DNA from: Bremia lactucae
Lineage: Eukaryota; Oomycota; Peronosporomycetes; Peronosporales; Peronosporaceae
Assembly: GCF_004359215.1 (NCBI RefSeq)
Contig: NC_090617.1
Location: forward strand, 1,680,731 to 1,744,730
DNA length: 64,000 bases
Reading direction: 5' to 3'
The translations under genes were made by a program, and so were the position numbers. Below are positions 1 to 9,270 of the stretch, one piece after another (position 1 is the stretch's first letter; every line of letters starts with the position of its first letter). The notes under the pieces are model-generated. The model was not told the DNA's origin, did not search any database, and saw only the letters and a list, made by a program, of their open reading frames with translations.

Positions 1-320
1 AGAGTTTCGGGACGACGCGTTTGCGTCATCCCAGGTACAGGGGTCTGTACCTGTTGTAATCTCAACAGTTCCGCCTGTTGAGAGCCTTGCTGATTCAGCA
101 AGGCTACTTTTTCCTTCATCTCGTCAAGTTCATGTTGTATGAACTTGGCGACGGTTGAATGGAGGGCATCTCTGTCTAAGTTGAACAGTAATGCCAGGAT
201 TGCATCGTTTACTACGGTCGAACTCATTCGTTCAACCGCACTCCTTTCTATATCACTTAGAAAGGAGTAGCTTTCAGGGGAAACGTGATGCGTATTCCCA
301 CTACCATCTAACATGTCCAT
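1..320 (-). CDS. gag: Gag polyprotein, N-terminal part (family A), partial
   Basis: This is the start of the retrotransposon structural protein that forms the virus-like particle. The frame opens with ATG at 318-320 (MDMLDG...) about 50 bases after the LTR and stays open for about 106 codons to the window edge. It matches the gag starts at 58406 (MDMLDEKGG) and about 44500, sharing ERMSSTV, KFIQHELDE and a Gln-rich coiled stretch ending before RRPE. Unlike the 44.5 kb copy it has no stop or frameshift here, so A-1 may be one of the better-kept copies. The start is chosen because the family B homologue uses the same MDML start. Confidence 0.8.
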   Translation of the reverse strand, partial: MDMLDGSGNTHHVSPESYSFLSDIERSAVERMSSTVVNDAILALLFNLDRDALHSTVAKFIQHELDEMKEKVALLNQQGSQQAELLRLQQVQTPVPGMTQTRRPET

Positions 321-352
321 GTTAAATGTGGGAAATGTGGTCCTTGGACGGA

Positions 353-368
353 CTACAAAGTGCTACCA
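353..368 (-). other. Primer-binding site of A-1
   Basis: Two bases after the LTR end the minus strand reads TGGTAGCACTTTGTAG. The same motif follows the 5' LTRs at 19293, 44434 and 57366. The first eight bases fit the UGCUACCA 3' end known for some eukaryotic initiator Met tRNAs, but the tRNA is not proven. Confidence 0.6.
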
Positions 369-370
369 GG

Positions 371-821
371 TGTAACGGGGCACTGCGACTTGTACTGTTT
401 CAGTACAAGTCCACTTCACACTGCTTCAGTTGTGAGTGGTGCCTTTCGTTAGGTGACGTACACTGTACGTATAGAGGAAGACTTCTCTTAAGGCAAGTTA
501 GCTTAAGAGTGTAAAATGAAAACTGTATTAAAATACTTAAGTGTCTCTTAATCTATCTTGGTAAATGCTGACTTAACTATAAACTAATACTAAACATGTA
601 AATGAATTCTTATCTATCTTATCTTGTAACTCTCTTTGATTACTTCTACAGCTGATTAGTCTGCGGAATAAATAGACATAATGGTCTATACCTATTTATG
701 GATAAGAATTCAGGATATTACTATATAAAGTAATATACTCCAAATATTATCTACCTTTTAGATAATATATTAATTAACAACCTTTAAGTGTTAATTTCAT
801 GTAACGATACACCCCGTTACA
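371..821 (-). repeat. LTR, family A (subtype A2), 5' LTR of A-1
   Basis: The minus strand starts TGTAACGGGGTG and ends GCCCCGTTACA, giving 10-bp perfect inverted termini. The middle carries the AATCAGCTGTA-type segment that defines subtype A2. It adjoins a PBS and an open gag. Confidence 0.88.
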
Positions 822-1455
822 TTGACCGTATAATGCCGGTTTCACGAGCGCCCTTTATGCGCTCGTCCTATTCTCGCTATGCTTCTCAGCTCGAGGTGAA
901 CAATGCGTTCTTGCATGGCTGTCATTGCTTCGAGTATCTTGGGGCTCGCATTACTCGAGACATCTCCACCTCATGCGCAGCAGCCTCTGCAATTTCGGTA
1001 CGTTGAGAAATGGTGACCTGTTTAAGGTCGCCTAATGTACTATGCGCGCTCTCGGCGCGCCGAAAACAGACATGCATCATTGGGCTCATATCCTATAGTA
1101 TACCAGGCTCTCTATTTTGAATGCAAATGTGAAACTAATATATATACTGACTTTTATCTTATGCAAACCTAGTTCTTCCTGTCCACTAAAATTACAATCA
1201 CCATTCATTGCATCGACAGCCCGGGGGTCAAGTGACGTCGTAGCGGTGAAAAATCACCCGTGGCCGAGAGTGTCCATTGATGCGTGGAAAATTTAGACCA
1301 TCTTCCAGCAAATGTTTCTCGCATCAATATTTCCGCACCTGAACATCGTGCGGGCGTTGAGTGCCTAACGGTGCGCAACTGCTCTATTAATAGATTTTGC
1401 AAGAAGAAGATTCAAATTGCGCGACAAGTGTGAACTAGTCACGACAACGTAAACC
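822..1455. other. Unassigned sequence
   Basis: I recognise no known feature. On the minus strand about 1083-840 there is a coding-like stretch (MMHVCFRRAES..., then LEAMTAMQER in a second frame) that needs one frameshift and could be a gag-like coiled protein. A 65-codon minus-strand frame at 1205-1402 has no recognisable motif. It has no visible repeat copy elsewhere in the window. Confidence 0.35.
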
Positions 1456-1555
1456 NNNNNNNNNNNNNNNNNNNNNNNNNNNNNNNNNNNNNNNNNNNNN
1501 NNNNNNNNNNNNNNNNNNNNNNNNNNNNNNNNNNNNNNNNNNNNNNNNNNNNNNN
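1456..1555. other. Assembly gap (100 N)
   Basis: Exactly 100 N, a conventional unknown-length placeholder. Confidence 0.98.
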
Positions 1556-1628
1556 TTATCTATCTTTTAGATAATATTAATTAACAACCTTTTAGTGTTA
1601 ATTTCATGTAACGATACACCCCGTTACA
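1556..1628 (-). repeat. LTR fragment, family A (terminal 73 bp)
   Basis: It ends TGTAACGATACACCCCGTTACA on the plus strand, i.e. the 5' terminus of a minus-oriented A LTR. The rest is lost in the adjacent gap. Confidence 0.8.
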
Positions 1629-2029
1629 GAAATAGTGAAAGCTAGTCTCAAGCGCCTTCGTTGCTAAACGACGCTGAAGGTCATTTGCAACTCCTGAAAA
1701 TTTGGAAGTCGCAAACAGATTACTGCCTGAACACTATGGAAAGGTTGCTAGCCACGAGAAAAGCGGTGCTTTTATCAGATTTTAGTAATACCGATATTCC
1801 TAAACAATTTAATCATTAGAGATAAAAATCCGCTGCGCGTCGACGCTATCTCAGGATGGTTGCTACTTTTGTGCAGGCATACGAACTTTGTTCACTCCAC
1901 TTGGCCCAGCTAGACTAGTGGAATTAGCTCCTTTTAATTCTTCCAATTGTTCCTTTTGCGTCAAGAAACGCTGTGCATGCCTTACAAGCTATACTTCGTT
2001 CGATGAGAACGGTCTCACACACCTACGTT
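1629..2029. other. Unassigned sequence
   Basis: No open frame with a recognisable motif and no match to the repeat families in this window. Confidence 0.4.
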
Positions 2030-2262
2030 CCGTTAACGCTAGCATTTAATAAGACTCGGGCATCGACCCTTTAAGAACCAATACAGCTTCTGGCTTACCA
2101 TCCGCTTGATATTTCTGTTTGTGTCTGCTATTAGTCATTATATCTTGCACATATCGTAAGACATATAATCGCGTTGCGAAAAACTCGGTAGCGTGTTTCT
2201 TACAGTAACAGGGCTGATATCAGCAAGTCGGTCGGCAATTCTTCCCCACCAAGCCCCGAACA
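2030..2262 (-). pseudogene. Integrase C-terminal region, family C, degraded fragment
   Basis: The minus strand encodes IADRLADISPVTVR and, after a frameshift, a tail aligning with the integrase end of the family C copy at 53821-54000 (ELADRLANISPVTVRK). It is joined head to head at 2262/2263 to the next part of the same pol gene on the other strand, so this piece was inverted or re-ligated. Several stops follow. Confidence 0.6.
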
Positions 2263-2572
2263 ACACAGTGGTAAGAACTTGCCGACAAACGCAGCATCTG
2301 CGGTCAATAAGACCAAATTGCATCGCGCTTTATTATGTCATTAATGGTCGTGGGCAAGAAGGGCCTAGCTTTACGATAAACCTTCCGCGGAAGGTGCGTT
2401 CACACCCAGTGTTCTACGTTGGCTTGCTCAAGGTCCCTTCCTATGCGAATTCAAAGGCGCTTGCGTAGGGCAAATGGCTTCGCCGTAGATTGCCCATCCT
2501 CATCAGGTTGCCCAGCTGGCCCTCTAAATGAGGATGATGACGCTCCTACGTCAAAAGACGGTTTTTGATCGC
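2263..2572 (+). pseudogene. Pol tail (GPF-type region), family C, degraded fragment
   Basis: The plus strand encodes FTINLPRKVRSHPVFYVGLLK, the conserved end of the gypsy integrase GPY/F module, followed by NSKALA. The nucleotide match continues to about 2572 against the family C copy near 53450-53760. The orientation agrees with the plus-oriented LTR at 3242, so this is the 3' part of a decayed plus-strand C element. Confidence 0.65.
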
Positions 2573-2652
2573 GTCGAGTATGTCTGCGTTCGATGCTCGA
2601 CGACCAAATCGTCAATGACATCACACTGTTCCAATGGTAAAGGCCACTGGGG
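2573..2652 (-). pseudogene. Reverse transcriptase start fragment, family C
   Basis: The minus strand reads QWPLPLEQCDVIDD, matching QWPLTREQCDVIDD at the start of the RT palm of the C element near 54780-54830. Only about 80 bases remain, placed out of order between pol tail and antisense ORF. Confidence 0.55.
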
Positions 2653-2679
2653 GACCTTCAATCCACGGTGGGAGGCTTT

Positions 2680-3131
2680 TAATGATGTTGCCGCAAGGGT
2701 CAATGTTTAGCGAGCTCCTCCGCCGTCCTAGCCCTTGATCCGAAGATCCGCGTTGCCAAAATATGTCATGCAACCTCTCGAAGGCGCCGATTGATGTAAA
2801 TTAATATTGACTGTGTGTATTTTTGCTTTGCAAGGGCCTTAACCCAGCGACGAGCTTTCTCGACTTTGATCATTACTTGCTCGTGCTCTAGTATGACCGG
2901 TTTCGTCATTGTGTTGAGCTTTAGACCCGGTATCATGCGTAATGCAGTCAATGCTCCGCATCACAACGTTCCGGGAAAGGATTTTGGGCCCGACGAGATT
3001 CGCCTTCGTTCCGAACTCTGTTGGGATGGGACTCCGTCCTTGTCATCAGTCAGAGTGAATGCATCATAGCCCACCTTCATATCGTCTTCGAGGAAGGAAC
3101 TACGAGTTGGTGACTCACCCTTAGAAGTCAT
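2680..3131 (-). pseudogene. Antisense ORF of family C element, degraded copy
   Basis: The minus strand starts MTSKGESPTR with SSFLEDD and, after a stop, continues LTALR...GLKLNTMTKPV.LEHEQV, aligning with the antisense ORF at 52331-52700 (STFLEDE, VLTALSR, NPLDEEQEQV). It lies antisense to the pol tail and next to a PPT and 3' LTR, as in the intact arrangement. Function unknown. Confidence 0.6.
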
Positions 3132-3232
3132 AGGTCAAAGATATGCAAAAAAACAACCGTTGGTTAGCTTTTAAGATTTGACCCCAAAGATGTAAAGAAG
3201 GCGAATGCCGACACTCGTGTCAACAGTCTGCT

Positions 3233-3241
3233 GGGAGAGGG
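3233..3241 (+). other. Polypurine tract of decayed C element (C-2)
   Basis: GGGAGAGGG directly precedes the LTR start TGTAACGGC. It fixes the orientation of this element as plus. Confidence 0.55.
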
Positions 3242-3725
3242 TGTAACGGCGTACACTTGGTTATTAAGCCGATTATGTGATACATTTCACGTTATGGATT
3301 AAATACCTTTTATGTATTTCAAATAGGTAAGAAATTACAATTCTATTTATCATGGGTAAAAATACCCATAGCAGCCACCTGATAGAGATCTGGTAATCGA
3401 AACCTATTTTAAAGTAGTTAAAGTAAAAAACATACCTTCAAAACATGGATAAATTTCAATTCTTCTTTCGATCTAAAAGCCTTTTGTGCCCTCCTAAGAA
3501 TTGCGCTGTGATCTGCGGAACTACTAAGCCTTTCTAAGTTATATTCTCTCGGGTACTAGTTACCACTTGGTCTAAAAACTACTCGGTCCTATGAACTCTG
3601 ACCTGTTTTGCTCTACGAGCTTGTACGACTCGTTAATTTGTTAGTTATATTTTAGAACGAAGTGTCTCTTTCAGTGTATCTAAGTATTATCTGACTTAAG
3701 GAGCGATGTGGCAGCAGATGTTGCA
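3242..3725 (+). repeat. LTR, family C, strongly diverged
   Basis: It aligns along its length with the reverse complement of 57366-57837, including a GGTACTAGTTACCACTTGG block and a TAAGGAGCGATGT end. Its divergence marks an old insertion. 3726-3918 that follows holds nothing I recognise. Confidence 0.7.
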
Positions 3726-3918
3726 TTAGTACACACAATTTTGACACGGAACCCATGAAGCCCACTACAGGCATTAAAGCGGTCATTTGTGTAGAGAAAA
3801 TACGGTCTTGCCATGACTGGAGGCTGAATTTGTACAAGTAGGTGGGCCACGTAAAGCCAAGATATGATAAAAATGACAGCGTTAAATAGGACTATCTTTA
3901 AAAAATAATTGCACTATT

Positions 3919-4322
3919 TGAAACGGGGCACTACTGATTCGTGTTGCTTCAGTACAAGTCCACTTAGCACTGCTTCAGTGTGAGTGATACCTCACGTCAC
4001 TTCACGTACACTAGTACGTGCAAAGGAAGACTCTCTTAAAAATACTTGCTTTAGAGAGGGTTAAATGAAAACTGATTTAATATAACTAAGTTCTTCTGTT
4101 TCTATCTAGTTACTACAAACTTAATAATAAAATTTAATACAAAACATGTAATAAAGTCTTATCTGGCTCTTTCTTTGCGCGCGTCCAGCGTTGACTAAAC
4201 CGCAGAAAAAGTAGATATAATGGTCTATATCCACCAATGGATAAGCTGTTAAAATATTTCCATGTAAAGTAATATTCTCCAAATATTATCTACCTTTTAC
4301 ATAATATATTAATTAACAACCC
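3919..4322 (-). repeat. LTR, family A (subtype A1), 5'-truncated
   Basis: It starts tgaaacggggcact (TG kept, one base changed) and carries the paired hairpins and the GCGCGTCCAGCG segment of subtype A1. It stops at aattaacaacc, losing the last 40 bases of the LTR. Confidence 0.8.
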
Positions 4323-4672
4323 AATATCACATTTAACACGAACGGGAAGCCCAGCTACGCTTTATTGTAGCTTGAAGAGCTAATGACACGATCACTCATT
4401 ATTTGTGCACAACCACTTTTGTGTGAGACGTGGAAGCAGTAACCTGCCTTTCATCTTATTGTGCCAGATTTTTGAAGCGCATACGCTGGCTAAGCGTTTC
4501 TAAAGCTGATGTGGAGCAGACTTGAAAGCATAGGAGCTTCTTTGCGGTATCGCGTATCGTAACGTTGTTGTGCTTTATTAAAGACTTTTCATACTATCAA
4601 GACGAAGCTTCGGCGTGCTTGATTCCTTGATCTTTCAAATAATGGGAAGAATAACGTAGGAGGCATATCGCC
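4323..4672. other. Unassigned sequence
   Basis: 350 bases between a truncated LTR and a truncated D element. No motif or repeat recognised. Confidence 0.4.
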
Positions 4673-4763
4673 CACTTGCGTGTGAAAGAAATCGTGGGCG
4701 GAGCTGTACCCCCTGTTTCTTCTCACAACTTCTGCTAGTTCATTTGAGACTAGCGAAGAGGCC

Positions 4764-5510
4764 TCAGCTGGTGCTCCATTTCATAGGCAGCCACCAAGTC
4801 GGCACATCAATACGTAGGGTATCGATCGGTTCCCATGGGTCGAAACTCTTCGGGAAACCTTTCCGTTGGACGAGGATCTGATACCTTTGCCTAACGGAGC
4901 GGTGGGCAAACAACCTTCCAACAAGAAAGCGTTGATTCCCACCCGGATCCATCAGTGCAGGCGGCGCCCGATAGGAGTGGCGACCTCGCCCACCTACTAG
5001 CGGCTGCCTTACCTTCGTCTGTTCAGTCACAGGCGTTGAGCGCTGCTGAACGACGTATTGCGGATCTCGAGGGTCAAGTCTCGCGACTGACCTCGGATCT
5101 TTTTGATGTCCGAGAGAAGGCTCTTCAGGGTTATAAACGCCTGAAGACTCGCTTGGACCTTTTTGAACGGATAATGCTGAGGGATCCGCGTTACTCGCGT
5201 GATGTCCCTCGCTCTCCAAGTCCTGTTCGTGGAGGGAGGAATCGGTCCCATAGCTTTTCGCCTTCACCGTCCCCCTCACCAGAACGACGCTCGACTCACA
5301 GTCGGCGTCACCATCGGTCTCCTTAGCCAGATGGGGATATGTGACCTCATTTGGGTCTACATACCGTTTTAGACGACCCACGTAAAATACGGGATGCGTC
5401 TTCATATACGGGGGAAGGGTGAACCTATGATTTAGGTCTCCAACCTCTTCGACCACCGTAAAGGGCCCAATGAAACGCGGCAACAACTTTGTAATACCTC
5501 CAGGTAGCAC
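4764..5510 (-). CDS. pol: Pol C-terminal part: integrase GPF module plus chromodomain (family D), fragment
   Basis: A 248-codon open frame. Residues about 8-35 hold LLPRFIGPFTVVEE and the module ends HPVFYVGRLKRY at about 40-51, the known integrase GPY/F module that helps DNA binding. A long polar linker follows. Residues about 190-235 hold NQRFLVGRLFAHRS...FPKSFDPWEPIDTL, a chromodomain, which in chromoviruses binds modified histones and directs integration. The upstream integrase is broken, so this is a surviving piece of pol. Codons 62-185 lie over an open antisense frame (4895-5326). Confidence 0.8.
   Translation of the reverse strand: MLPGGITKLLPRFIGPFTVVEEVGDLNHRFTLPPYMKTHPVFYVGRLKRYVDPNEVTYPHLAKETDGDADCESSVVLVRGTVKAKSYGTDSSLHEQDLESEGHHASNADPSALSVQKGPSESSGVYNPEEPSLGHQKDPRSVARLDPRDPQYVVQQRSTPVTEQTKVRQPLVGGRGRHSYRAPPALMDPGGNQRFLVGRLFAHRSVRQRYQILVQRKGFPKSFDPWEPIDTLRIDVPTWWLPMKWSTS
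4895..5326 (+). CDS. Antisense ORF of family D, C-terminal part (coiled coil plus Ser/Arg tail)
   Basis: Open from a stop at 4892 to the TAG at 5324-5326; the N-terminal part is lost by truncation of the element. It runs antisense inside pol. AAERRIADLEGQVSRLTSDL and the following Leu-rich stretch form a clear coiled coil. The tail contains RSPSPVRGG, SFSPSPSPSP and HSRRHHRSP, a Ser/Arg-rich tail resembling SR-type proteins. The same protein end occurs at 39330-39692 in copy D-2. Function unknown; RNA binding or nuclear targeting is only a guess from the tail. Confidence 0.6.
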   Translation, partial: RSGGQTTFQQESVDSHPDPSVQAAPDRSGDLAHLLAAALPSSVQSQALSAAERRIADLEGQVSRLTSDLFDVREKALQGYKRLKTRLDLFERIMLRDPRYSRDVPRSPSPVRGGRNRSHSFSPSPSPSPERRSTHSRRHHRSP

Positions 5511-6530
5511 AGAAACTGCATTTTTAGGTAGGGTACAGTACGTGATAGTACTTTTTCACCCACTCTAACGCGTTTAATATTTTTGCGACCATTTCGGTCC
5601 GCATATTCTTTTTGATTGTCCTGTGCGCTTGTAGTCGCGTAACGGACTTTACGTGTGGTGCTAATCGCTCATCCACAAAGCTTAGAGCCTCGCTCATGCT
5701 TTTAGCATCAAACGCGCCTATGACACTGCCGAGAAGCGGTCATAGGGCTTAGTTTTATTGACCACTGCTAAACTGGCAGGGTCACTAGGGCAAGTTTCTG
5801 TCGTCGACATGATACCCTCGCGAGTCATCGTCATATTGACGAAACTATGTCCCTCTTTCGCACCGAGCATAGCGAGGGGCCCTCCCACTAAGACTCGGGC
5901 TGCGCACAATCGAGACTGGCGTCCGAGGATGGCGCAGTTCGATTATATAAAACGGTATCTCACCCGTACTTGAGTGGACACTATTATTTATAGCGAACTG
6001 CACAAAGAGCATTTTTTTGCGCCATTCTCGGGAGTTGCTGTCGTGCGATATAAATCCGCCACGACCTGATTGGCACGGTATGTTTGGCCATCGGTCTGGG
6101 GATGATCTGCGGTATACATGTGGAGCTTGCTACCTAGTAGCTCAAACACATGTCGCCAAAAAACAGACGTAAAACGTGGATCCCGGTCCGATACTATGGA
6201 CTCGGGCATCCGTGTAGTCGGCATACATGAACCAGGAACGAGAGAGCTGCCTTTTTGCCTGTGGTCGATATTTACATGGTGCAAATGCACCATTTTACTC
6301 AGTCTGTCTACAAAGACGACGAGCCCCGTCCGATTCTTATGATCGGGCAGCATGCCAAACACGAAGTCCAGACTTACTGACTTCAAACATTCCGTTGGAA
6401 TCGGTAGCGGCTTCAGTGGCACACTGCCGGACGGTGCAGGCTTAATGGGCTGACACTGTTCGGAAGAGCGAATATAGTTAACCACTCATCTATAAAGGTG
6501 TGGCCACCAAAATTCTTCTGACACTCGTAT
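5511..6530 (-). pseudogene. pol: Integrase, family D, broken
   Basis: Translation in pieces gives EFWWPHLY, NYIRSSEQCQ (second half of the HHCC zinc site, one Cys lost), VSLDFVFG (first catalytic Asp), SIVSDRDPRF (second catalytic Asp) and HPQTDGQTYRAN, where the catalytic Glu of the usual DGQTERVN is replaced by Tyr. The core ORF is 5988-6485. Downstream pieces include NNSVHSSTGEIPF and FVDERLAPHVKS. Stops and frameshifts show that it is inactive. At 6530 it abuts an inverted RNase H segment. Confidence 0.75.
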
Positions 6531-7325
6531 GTAGAGGCACTGGTCTTGGCATTGCCAGACGCGGATAAGCCTTATAGCGTCGTGTGCGATGCAAGTAATT
6601 TTGCAATCGGCGGCGCGCTCACGCAGAAGGATGACGACGGCGTTGACTGTGTCATCTCTTATCAGTCCCGACTTTTAAGTGGCGGAACTGAATTACGCAT
6701 TGCATGACAAAGAGCTACTTTCAATGAAGTATGCTCTTGTCAAGTTTTGTGTGGACCTATTGGGCACCGAACCATTTGCGGCTTAGACGGATCGCGCATC
6801 ACTGTGGACCGCAAAAAACTCACCGTACCTTTCGCCTAGAATGGCAAGATGGCTCACATTCTTCTCTGAATTTAATTTCAAAGTTTAGTATAAGCCGGGT
6901 AAGTCGAATGTCTTGGCTGACGCTTTATCGCGCAGACCAGACTTCGAGGTTAGACACCAGGAAAGTGTGTCTAGTGCTAAAGCACAATTTAGGCCGTCAA
7001 CCTCGGCAGCCATGAAAGCATACCACATGACGAGCTCATTGGCCTCTGAGATAAAAGAGAGCTACAGTCAGGATGACCATTGTCGCCTGCTCTTGGATCA
7101 CTTTGGTGGACGAAGGGTTTCCCTTCCGTAGCACCTGAAAGCTAAGCTAGATCGCTTTAGCAACAGCAATGGCCTATTTGGCATCAGCTGTCACCTTGTG
7201 ATCCCTTGTGAATATATGTGCCTGATGACACAGGTCTCAAGCTGATGATCCTTCACGAGCTCCATGATGCGCCATCTAGTGGGCATTTGGGCCGTGAAAA
7301 GACACTCTAGAGATTGCTTCACTGA
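6531..7325 (+). pseudogene. pol: RNase H and integrase HHCC start, family D, inverted segment
   Basis: The plus strand reads LALPDADKPYSVVCDASNF (RNase H first Asp in CDAS), HDKELLSMKYAL, ARMARWLTFFSEF, ADALSRRPDF and finally LHDAPSSGHLGREKT, the His pair of the integrase zinc site. In minus orientation this is exactly the segment missing between RT (ending 7326) and integrase (starting 6530), so the element carries an internal inversion of about 795 bp. Internal stops are present. Confidence 0.75.
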
Positions 7326-8400
7326 TGTGAACGCATCATCTTGTTCTCTTAAAAACCCATTCTGCGTCCTTTTTAAGAGGTCAGATAATGGTTTAGTTTG
7401 CTCAGCATAATTCTTGCTATATTTATGCTAGTTATTAGCGAGCCCTAAGTATTGGCGCGAATCGTTCACATGCCGTCGGATTGGCCATTCCTTTACTGAT
7501 TTACCTTGTCTGGGTCTGCTCGTACACCATGTGTACCTACGATGCAACCCAGCACAGGTATCTCAGGGACCCCTATGACGCACTTTTGCAAGTTGACGTA
7601 CAATTGGGCGTCCTTTAAAGTCTGCAACACAGCGTCTAAATGACGCTTGTGCGACTCTATTGTGCTCAGCCTATCCTCGGCCCTACTATGCACGAATACA
7701 TCGTCAAAGTAATGGGGCGCGTAAGCACGGTGCTGACGCATCACGTGAGCCACCACTCGGTTGAATGTCGCTGGCGCGTTTTTCAACGCTTGGGGTATCA
7801 CAGGCCACTCCTAAAGCATACCGCTTGGGGTGCTTACAGCTGTTTTGGCTACATCGGCTTTTATGAACGCCTGATAGTAGCCATCCTTCAAATCCAGCGC
7901 GGAAAAGATAGTTGACTTTCCCATGGAGTTCAACAAAACATCTTTCCGCGGAATTGGCGTTTGCGCCGGTATGGTCGCCGTGTTCAGCTTATTATAAGCA
8001 TGAACCACGCGCCATCCACCTGTGGCTTTACGCACACAAAAGGTCGGGCTGCAGTGAGGCGATTTGCTCTCACGCACATGTCCCGCCTTGGCTCGTTTGT
8101 CGAAGAACTCATCGATATAATCGACTTGTTCTTTCGGCAACGGCCATTGCCTGGTCACACAATACTTGGTGCCAGGTTCGAGGTCTATCTCGTGCCCGAT
8201 GCCCCTATCTGCTGGTAGGCGGCTCGGCACTTCTTCTGGGAACACATCACGATGTTTCCACAGAACCTCAAAGAACGGACTGTCTCTCAAGGCATCCCAG
8301 CCTTGAGCAGCGTACCGCTTCTTTTTGTCCGTTTCTAGGACGCTCTCGTCCATTGTGGACGACGAGCAGCAGTCCACCAAGTTCTCTTCTGGAACTGGTG
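7326..8400 (-). pseudogene. pol: Reverse transcriptase, family D
   Basis: The ORF at 7493-7801 has NAPATFNRVV, HYFDDVFVHSR (the YxDD catalytic pair, residues 31-34) and LGCIVGTHGVRADP. The frame above it (7811-8400 and beyond the gap) has QWPLPKEQVDYIDEFF, SPHCSPTFCVRKATGGWR, AQTPIPRKD and FSALDLKDGYYQ, which supplies the first catalytic Asp. The two parts are in different frames, so the gene is broken. The part 7938-8400 is repeated after the gap at 8746. Confidence 0.78.
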
Positions 8401-9207
8401 NNNNNNNNNNNNNNNNNNNNNNNNNNNNNNNNNNNNNNNNNNNNNNNNNNNNNNNNNNNNNNNNNNNNNNNNNNNNNNNNNNNNNNNNNNNNNNNNNNNN
8501 NNNNNNNNNNNNNNNNNNNNNNNNNNNNNNNNNNNNNNNNNNNNNNNNNNNNNNNNNNNNNNNNNNNNNNNNNNNNNNNNNNNNNNNNNNNNNNNNNNNN
8601 NNNNNNNNNNNNNNNNNNNNNNNNNNNNNNNNNNNNNNNNNNNNNNNNNNNNNNNNNNNNNNNNNNNNNNNNNNNNNNNNNNNNNNNNNNNNNNNNNNNN
8701 NNNNNNNNNNNNNNNNNNNNNNNNNNNNNNNNNNNNNNNNNNNNNACATCTTTCCGCGGGATTGGCGTTTGCGCCGGTATGGTCGCCGTGTTCAGCTTAT
8801 TATAAGCATGAACCACGCGCCATCCACCTGTGGCTTTACGCACACAAAAGGTCGGGCTGCAGTGAGGCGATTTGCTCTCACGCACATGTCCCGCCTTGGC
8901 TCGTTTGTCGAAGAACTCATCGATATAATCGACTTGTTCTTTCGGCAACGGCCATTGCCTGATCACACAATACTTGGTGCCAGGTTCGAGGTCTATCTCG
9001 TGCCCGATGCCCCTATCTGCTGGTAGGCGGCTCGGCACTTCTTCTGGGAACACATCGCGATGTTTTCACAGAACCTCAAAGAACGGACTGTCTCTCAAGG
9101 CATCCCAGCCTTGAGCAGCGTACCCTTCTTTTTGTCCGTTTCTAGGACGCTCTCGTCCATTGTGGACGACGAGCAACAGTCCAGAAAGTTCTCTTCTGGA
9201 GCTGGTG
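7938..9207. repeat. Direct duplication of about 463 bp flanking the gap
   Basis: 7938-8400 and 8746-9207 agree except for a few substitutions and one short indel. Both copies encode the RT start in minus orientation. Either a tandem duplication or two alleles placed in series by the assembler. Confidence 0.75.
8401..8745. other. Assembly gap (345 N)
   Basis: 345 N between two near-identical copies of the same RT segment. Confidence 0.98.
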
Positions 9208-9270
9208 TGACTTTTTCGTGGATCTTTTCTTCCTTTGATTCGGCAAGGAACAGATCTCACGACATCTCCG
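8746..9270 (-). pseudogene. pol: Reverse transcriptase N-terminal part, family D, second copy
   Basis: Encodes FEVL.KHRDVFPEEVPSRLP, RGIGHEIDLEPGTKY, QWPLPKEQVDYIDEFF and SPHCSPTFCVRK, as in the copy at 7938-8400. This copy is collinear with the protease linker that continues at 9271. Confidence 0.72.

Larger units (their letters stand above)
1..821 (-). mobile_element. Family A Ty3/gypsy element, 5' part (copy A-1), runs off the left edge
   Basis: The order on the minus strand is 5' LTR (821-371), primer-binding site, then an open gag start down to base 1. The same order with the same sequences is seen on the plus strand at 43994-44800. The remainder of the element lies outside the window, so its coding capacity cannot be judged. 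The five bases outside the LTR (822-826, ttgac) would be one half of a target-site duplication. Confidence 0.85.

Noticed and set aside
1205..1402. 65-codon minus ORF as a small gene
   Set aside because: No motif, no homologous copy, and composition not clearly coding.
7912..8805. Long plus-strand ORF across the gap
   Set aside because: Made of N and the reverse of RT; conserved RT motifs are on the other strand.
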